Below are positions 62,936-64,000 of a stretch of DNA of 64,000 nt, in pieces. The notes beneath the pieces are model-generated. The model saw only the letters and a list, made by a program, of their open reading frames with translations, made no database searches and was not told where the DNA came from. The DNA is from a bacterium (GTDB lineage Bacteria > Zixibacteria > MSB-5A5 > GN15 > FEB-12): assembly GCA_020444475.1 (NCBI GenBank), contig JAHLKV010000001.1, forward strand, positions 682,001 through 746,000, given 5' to 3'. Made by a program: the position numbers and the translations under genes. Positions within the stretch are counted from its first letter, which is position 1. Each line of letters begins with the position of its first letter.

Positions 62936-63490
62936 TTACTCTTCGCCGAGCTGCACGCTCAACCAGGCTCGGGCGAGTCGCCAATCCCGTCGCACCGTCG
63001 CGACCGAGACCTTGAGGACTTCGGCGATCTCTTCGTGTGTCAGCCCCGCGAAGAAGTGGTACTCGACGATCTTGCTTTGACGCTCGTCGTGCTCCTTGAG
63101 TTTGTCCAGAGCCCGGTCGAGCATTATTAGTTCTTCGGCGCGCGCTTCGCGTTCCACAAGCTCTTCGTTGAGGGTCACTACGGCCTGTCCTCCCCCCCGC
63201 TTTTCGGCCTGTCTGCTTCGGGCGTAGTCGATCAGAATTCGTCGCATCGCCTGGGCGGCGATCGCCATGAAGTGCGCCCGGTTCTGCCAGGTGACGTTTT
63301 TCTGATCCACCAGTTTCAGGTACGCTTCGTGGACGATCGCGGTCGCACTGAGGGTGTGACCGGGACGCTCCCCTTTCAGCTGCCACTGCGCCAGTTTGCG
63401 GAGTTCATCGTAGACCAATGGAAGAAGAGTATTTACGGCGGATTCGCTGCCGTCGGATATCTTATTGAGAAGTACGGTGATATTTTCCAC
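62936..63490 (-). CDS. ECF-type RNA polymerase sigma factor (TIGR02999-like)
   Basis: 184 residues from GTG 63490 (GAGGG 5 nt upstream), which makes the product begin VENITVLLNKISDGSESAVNTLLPLVYDELRKLAQ, the usual family start; a TTG 23 codons earlier is less likely. Sigma2 is HTLSATAIVHEAYLKLVDQ...WQNRAHFMAIAAQAMRRILIDYARSR; sigma4 is the HTH GLTHEEIAEVLKVSVATVRRDWRLARAWL. This acidobacterial/planctomycete-type ECF group is often beside TPR-CHAT or kinase genes and often lacks an anti-sigma factor, as here. It lies downstream of a CHAT protein gene on the same strand. Confidence 0.9.
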   Translation of the reverse strand: MENITVLLNKISDGSESAVNTLLPLVYDELRKLAQWQLKGERPGHTLSATAIVHEAYLKLVDQKNVTWQNRAHFMAIAAQAMRRILIDYARSRQAEKRGGGQAVVTLNEELVEREARAEELIMLDRALDKLKEHDERQSKIVEYHFFAGLTHEEIAEVLKVSVATVRRDWRLARAWLSVQLGEE

Positions 63491-63607
63491 GTATGCCCTC
63501 GGATCTTCGCTGCCTGTGTCCTCCCCGACAAGATACGGACCTGTGTCGGGTGGGCACAAGAAAGAACTCCGGGGGCCGTGGCGTCCGCAAGCGTCGGGCG
63601 CATGCAG

Positions 63608-64000
63608 CTACCGCACGCCACCTACCAAAATGAAACCGCCCCAGAACAGGGGGTGACTCGTTTCTCGCTCTTCCCGGCAACGCCGGAGCACGACCCGGCG
63701 CGCCTCTCTCAGCGCCTGACTCATCGGTTCTCCCGATGTCCACCGCGAATAGAATTCCTTCATAAGGATTGAGGTCTCTCGATCCGGAACGCGCCAGAGG
63801 CTCATCAGGACCGCTTTTGAGCCGGCGTGCTGGAAAGCGCGACGAAGGCCGAGCACTCCCTCGCCGTCACGGACGTCGCCCACGCCCGTTTCACAGGCGG
63901 AAAGAGTGGCCAGTTCGGTGCCGACCAGATTCAGGTGGGACACCTCGAGCGCTGTCAACAGGCCGTCATCGCCGTCAGCATGCTTTCTCCGGGCCGTCGC
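63608..64000 (-). CDS. CHAT-domain (caspase-like) protein, C-terminal fragment
   Basis: The frame is open to the right edge, so only the last 130 residues are seen and the start lies outside the window. The sequence matches the end of a CHAT peptidase domain: LNLVGTELATLSACETGVGDVRDGEGVLGLRRAFQHAGSKAVLMSLWRVPD with the catalytic Cys in SACETG, then FYSRWTSGEPMSQALREARR and HPLFWGGFILVG. The catalytic His would be further upstream. Such proteins usually have N-terminal TPR repeats and may act in proteolytic signalling. The ECF sigma gene follows after 117 nt. Confidence 0.88.
   Translation of the reverse strand, partial: ATARRKHADGDDGLLTALEVSHLNLVGTELATLSACETGVGDVRDGEGVLGLRRAFQHAGSKAVLMSLWRVPDRETSILMKEFYSRWTSGEPMSQALREARRVVLRRCREERETSHPLFWGGFILVGGVR

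Overview
The window is a 64 kb piece of a GC-rich Gram-negative bacterial chromosome. An outer membrane is indicated by a BamA/TamA-type barrel next to a TamB-like protein, a porin-like barrel carrying a haem motif, and a lipoprotein. Three secreted proteins end in the same FlgD-like C-terminal module (NYPNPFNP, then a WDGRD/WNGRD-type segment and SGVYFYRL). That module is typical of type IX-like secretion substrates in candidate phyla such as Zixibacteria, Latescibacteria and KSB1. With ATP-type PEP carboxykinase, a split proton-translocating transhydrogenase, a two-gene SUF system and a group 3b-like [NiFe] hydrogenase, this suggests an uncultured FCB/Zixibacteria-like lineage. The lineage is an inference from gene content, not a phylogeny.

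Layout. 1-1146: 3' part of ornithine aminotransferase. 1289-6706: accessory stretch with a compositionally distinct 1,250-residue protein bearing a PD-(D/E)XK-like C-terminus, two small unknown proteins and stacked hairpin repeats. 6789-15643: EamA transporter, giant NxGTI-repeat surface protein, pckA, KamA-family radical SAM aminomutase. 15727-23538: propeller lipoprotein divergent from an operon of a binding-protein-like protein, an NtrY-like kinase, an NtrX-like regulator and a cluster-less MutY; then trmB and a double-receiver protein. 23855-26733: pntAA-pntAB-pntB. 27253-31796: MarR regulator with S41 peptidase, AGCS symporter, Lrp regulator with PPOX flavoprotein. 32024-36767: pentahaem cytochrome, fused cytochrome-porin, KefB-like antiporter. 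36778-41157: two more sorting-domain proteins. 41407-45841: a 29-residue membrane ORF, the SUF pair, an FAD oxidoreductase and an aldo/keto reductase. 46106-51963: tamB-bamA pair. 51987-57436: a kinase-TPR-GAF-AAA+ regulator, an 80-residue secreted peptide and a WYL-like regulator. 57801-62816: hydrogenase operon hydB-cNMP-hydG-hydD-hydA-protease. 62936-64000: ECF sigma factor and the end of a CHAT protein.

The most interesting candidates are these. First, a protein-kinase-fused sigma54-activator-like protein lies just upstream of a secreted-peptide gene that has a near-consensus -24/-12 promoter. Second, an NtrYX operon is divergent from a propeller lipoprotein that has its own -24/-12 promoter, and paired GTGTC-N6-GACAC sites lie at enhancer distance. 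Third, a two-gene cytochrome conduit includes a Cyc2-like fused cytochrome-porin. Fourth, a hydrogenase operon with a built-in cNMP-binding subunit has a perfect CRP-type palindrome just after a consensus promoter. Fifth, one protein joins a carboxypeptidase-regulatory domain and a bare TonB-plug segment to a secretion-sorting module. All functional statements rest on motif recognition by eye; no searches were run.
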